A stretch of 6,166 nt of DNA from Sphingomonadaceae bacterium (GTDB taxonomy: Bacteria > Pseudomonadota > Alphaproteobacteria > Sphingomonadales > Sphingomonadaceae). The stretch is taken from the NCBI GenBank assembly GCA_019239785.1, contig JAFAZM010000076.1, positions 1 through 6,166 of the forward strand, written 5' to 3'. Positions 4,634 to 6,166 of the stretch are shown in pieces (position 1 is the stretch's first letter; the number at the start of each line of letters is the position of its first letter). Position numbers and translations under genes: made by a program. The notes beneath the pieces are model-generated. The model made no database searches and had not been told where the DNA came from. It was given only the letters and a program-made list of their open reading frames with translations.

Positions 4634-5095
4634 GTGAGCACCGGCGCCGCCGTCACCACGATCGCGCATCAGATCCAGCTGGCGGTCGCGCCGGTCTTCC
4701 TGCTCGCCGGCATCGGCTCGATCCTGAACGTGCTCGCGGGCCGGCTGGCGCGGGTCGTCGAGCGGGCGCGCCAGCTCGAGCGCGACTTCGCCGCCTTCGA
4801 CGAGGAAACCCGCGCCGCCGCGACGGCCGAGCTGCACATCCTCGACCGGCGGATGACGGTGGTGAACCTTTCGCTGAGCGCCTGCACCTCGGCGGCCTTG
4901 TTCGTCTGCGTGCTGGTGGCGATGATGTTCACCGCCAACCTCGCCGAGGTCGCCTTCGGTCGGCAGCTCGCCTGGCTGTTCGTGCTGACGATGCTGCTGC
5001 TGATCCTCGGCCTGATCCTGTTCCTCTGGGAGGTCAGGCTGGCGATGAAGGCGCTGCGGATCCGCCGCGATTCGATGCCGCACCGCCGGCCCTGA
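4634..5095 (+). CDS. DUF2721 family membrane protein
   Basis: This is a 153-residue inner-membrane protein matching the DUF2721 family. It has a first membrane segment at about 15-35 (VAPVFLLAGIGSILNVLAG) and then a charged helical loop with the family pattern GRLARVVERARQLE (36-49), likely a short coiled coil up to about residue 76. A pair of membrane segments follows at 77-100 and 112-133, ending in WEVRLAMKALRI. The function of this family is unknown. The start is a GTG at 4634, 1 nt after the TAG of the preceding gene. No clear ribosome binding site is visible, so translation probably depends on coupling. The last 62 bp overlap the 3' end of the converging transporter gene. Co-expression with a secreted protein hints at an envelope role, which is inference only. 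Confidence 0.9.
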   Translation: MSTGAAVTTIAHQIQLAVAPVFLLAGIGSILNVLAGRLARVVERARQLERDFAAFDEETRAAATAELHILDRRMTVVNLSLSACTSAALFVCVLVAMMFTANLAEVAFGRQLAWLFVLTMLLLILGLILFLWEVRLAMKALRIRRDSMPHRRP

Positions 5096-6166
5096 AGCTG
5101 CCAGCCCTGAACGCTTCGCGCAGCCGCTCGGGGTCGACCGCCCCTTCCGAGCGCGCCACGACGATCGCCGCGACCGCGTTGCCGACGAAGTTGGTGAGGC
5201 TGCGGCATTCGCTCATGAAGCGGTCGACGCCGAAGATCAGAGCCATGCCCTCGACCGGGATCTTGTTGGTCGCCTGCAGCGTCGCCGCAAGCACGATGAA
5301 GCCCGAGCCGGTGACTCCCGCGGCCCCCTTCGAGGAGATGATGGCGACGCCCATCAGGAACAATTGATCGCCCAAGGTGAGCGGAATGTTGCACGCCTGG
5401 GCGATGAACAGGGCCGCGAGCGACATGTAGATGCAGGTGCCGTCGAGATTGAACGAATAGCCGGTGGGCACGACCAGGCCGACGACCGATTCGGGGCAGC
5501 CGGCCCGTTCGAGCTTCTCCATCAGCAGCGGCAGCGCGCTTTCCGACGAGGAGGTGCCGAGCACGAGCAGCAGCTCGTCCTTGATGTAGCGGATCAGGCC
5601 GAGCACCGAGAAGCCGGCCGCCCGCGCGATCAGGCCGAGGACGACGAACACGAACAGTAGGGAGGTCGCATAGAAGGTCGCGATCAGCTCGGCGAGATTG
5701 GCGAGCGTGCCGATGCCGTACTGGCCGATGGTGAAGGCCATCGCCCCGAAGGCGCCGAGCGGCGCCGCGTACATCAGGATATGGACGATGCGGAAGACCA
5801 CCGCCATCAGCCGCTTCAGCAGGTCGAGCAGGGGCGCCCCGCGCTCACCGGTCAGCGACAGGGCAATGCCGAACAGGATCGAGACCAGGACGACCTGGAG
5901 GATCTGCCCTTCGGTGAAGGCGCTGACGAAGGTGGTCGGTATGATGCCGAGGATGAAGGACTTGACGTCCTGATGCTGCGCCTCGGCGGAGAAATGGGAG
6001 ATCGCGCTGGTGTCGAGCGCGTGCGGGTTCACGTTGAGGCCGGCCCCCGGCTGCACGACATTGGCGACAACGAGCCCGATCGCCAGCGACAGGGTCGAGA
6101 CCGCGAGGAAATAGACGATCGCCTTCAGCCCGACCCGGCCGAAAGCCTTCAGGTCCGCCATCCCGG
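5034..6166 (-). CDS. dctA: C4-dicarboxylate transporter DctA (5' end beyond window)
   Basis: This is a sodium- or proton-coupled importer of succinate, fumarate and malate in the inner membrane, of the dicarboxylate/amino acid:cation symporter (DAACS) family. Counting from the methionine at 6161, the hallmarks are the serine-rich first re-entrant loop GTSSSESALPLL (202-213), GYSFNLDGT (234-242), the second re-entrant loop SSKGAAGVTGSG (276-287) and DRFMSECRSLTNFVGN (313-328), which holds the substrate- and cation-binding Asp, Arg, Thr and Asn. The protein is incomplete. GMADLKAFGRVGLKA aligns with the internal stretch that starts near residue 60-70 of DctA, and the codon before that methionine (GGG) keeps the frame open to the edge. 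About 60-70 N-terminal residues, including the first membrane segments, lie outside. The tail after about 345 is poorly conserved, rich in Ala, Gly, Ser and Arg, and is read from DNA also used by the DUF2721 gene. Confidence 0.95.
   Translation of the reverse strand, partial: GMADLKAFGRVGLKAIVYFLAVSTLSLAIGLVVANVVQPGAGLNVNPHALDTSAISHFSAEAQHQDVKSFILGIIPTTFVSAFTEGQILQVVLVSILFGIALSLTGERGAPLLDLLKRLMAVVFRIVHILMYAAPLGAFGAMAFTIGQYGIGTLANLAELIATFYATSLLFVFVVLGLIARAAGFSVLGLIRYIKDELLLVLGTSSSESALPLLMEKLERAGCPESVVGLVVPTGYSFNLDGTCIYMSLAALFIAQACNIPLTLGDQLFLMGVAIISSKGAAGVTGSGFIVLAATLQATNKIPVEGMALIFGVDRFMSECRSLTNFVGNAVAAIVVARSEGAVDPERLREAFRAGSFRAGGAASNRGGSAAPSSPA

Noticed and set aside
3385..4659. Long open frame on the minus strand (424 codons)
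   Set aside because: It is antisense to two genes with signal peptides and sound ribosome binding sites, crosses the palindrome and shows no family motif.
4487..5394. Minus-strand open frames antisense to the DUF2721 gene and out of frame with dctA
   Set aside because: They have charged, repetitive composition with His/Arg/Gln runs, as expected for antisense of GC-rich membrane-protein genes, and no recognisable domain.
6159..6161. ATG at 6161 as the true start of dctA
   Set aside because: The sequence from this methionine matches an internal DctA stretch (GMxDLKxxGRVG), the preceding codon is in frame, and the first membrane segments are missing; the gene continues beyond the window.
1..6166. 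A new defence, mobile or biosynthetic system
   Set aside because: No nuclease, transposase, integrase, toxin pair, CRISPR, reverse transcriptase or biosynthetic core enzyme is visible; the recognisable genes are ordinary chromosomal ones.

Overview
The window looks like chromosomal DNA of a GC-rich alphaproteobacterium, most likely a sphingomonad (order Sphingomonadales). The reasons are the high GC content with G/C-ending codons, the cluster of an S4-domain protein, a seven-iron ferredoxin and CarD, and an intergenic palindrome of the 'CGTCACCCCGGCGAAGGCCGG' type that is common in sphingomonad genomes. The taxon is an inference from gene content and has not been tested by a search.

Layout. 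The left half (1-3293) is a run of seven minus-strand genes, read from right to left: a secreted BCP/PrxQ-like peroxiredoxin, uracil-DNA glycosylase (ung), a DUF1810 protein, a small Hsp15-like S4 RNA-binding protein, ferredoxin FdxA, a DoxX-family membrane protein and, after a palindrome-rich gap of 197 bp, CarD, which is cut by the left window edge. Spacing is tight from the peroxiredoxin to doxX (10, 54, -8, 29 and -1 nt), so one transcript is likely. At 3294-3423 transcription diverges. The plus strand then carries an unrecognised small secreted protein, a REP-like palindrome, a secreted protein resembling a carbohydrate-binding module and a DUF2721 membrane protein that starts 1 nt after it. 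The right end is a minus-strand DctA-type C4-dicarboxylate transporter that lacks its N-terminus at the window edge. Its 3' end overlaps the DUF2721 gene tail-to-tail by 62 bp.

How the genes may work together. The minus-strand set mixes maintenance and redox functions: peroxide removal in the envelope, uracil excision from DNA, RNA binding, an electron-carrying iron-sulfur protein, and a small membrane protein of a family tied to quinone or thiosulfate redox chemistry. A stress or redox theme can be argued, but these genes could equally be housekeeping neighbours. The plus-strand genes give no clear pathway. I see no RNA gene, insertion sequence, CRISPR array, phage gene or defence module. 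The most notable points are a hairpin covering the ribosome binding site of the DUF1810 gene, an unusual cysteine layout in the peroxiredoxin, the convergent overlap of dctA, the stacked palindromes upstream of carD, and two small secreted proteins whose function I cannot assign. I found no convincing new multi-gene system.
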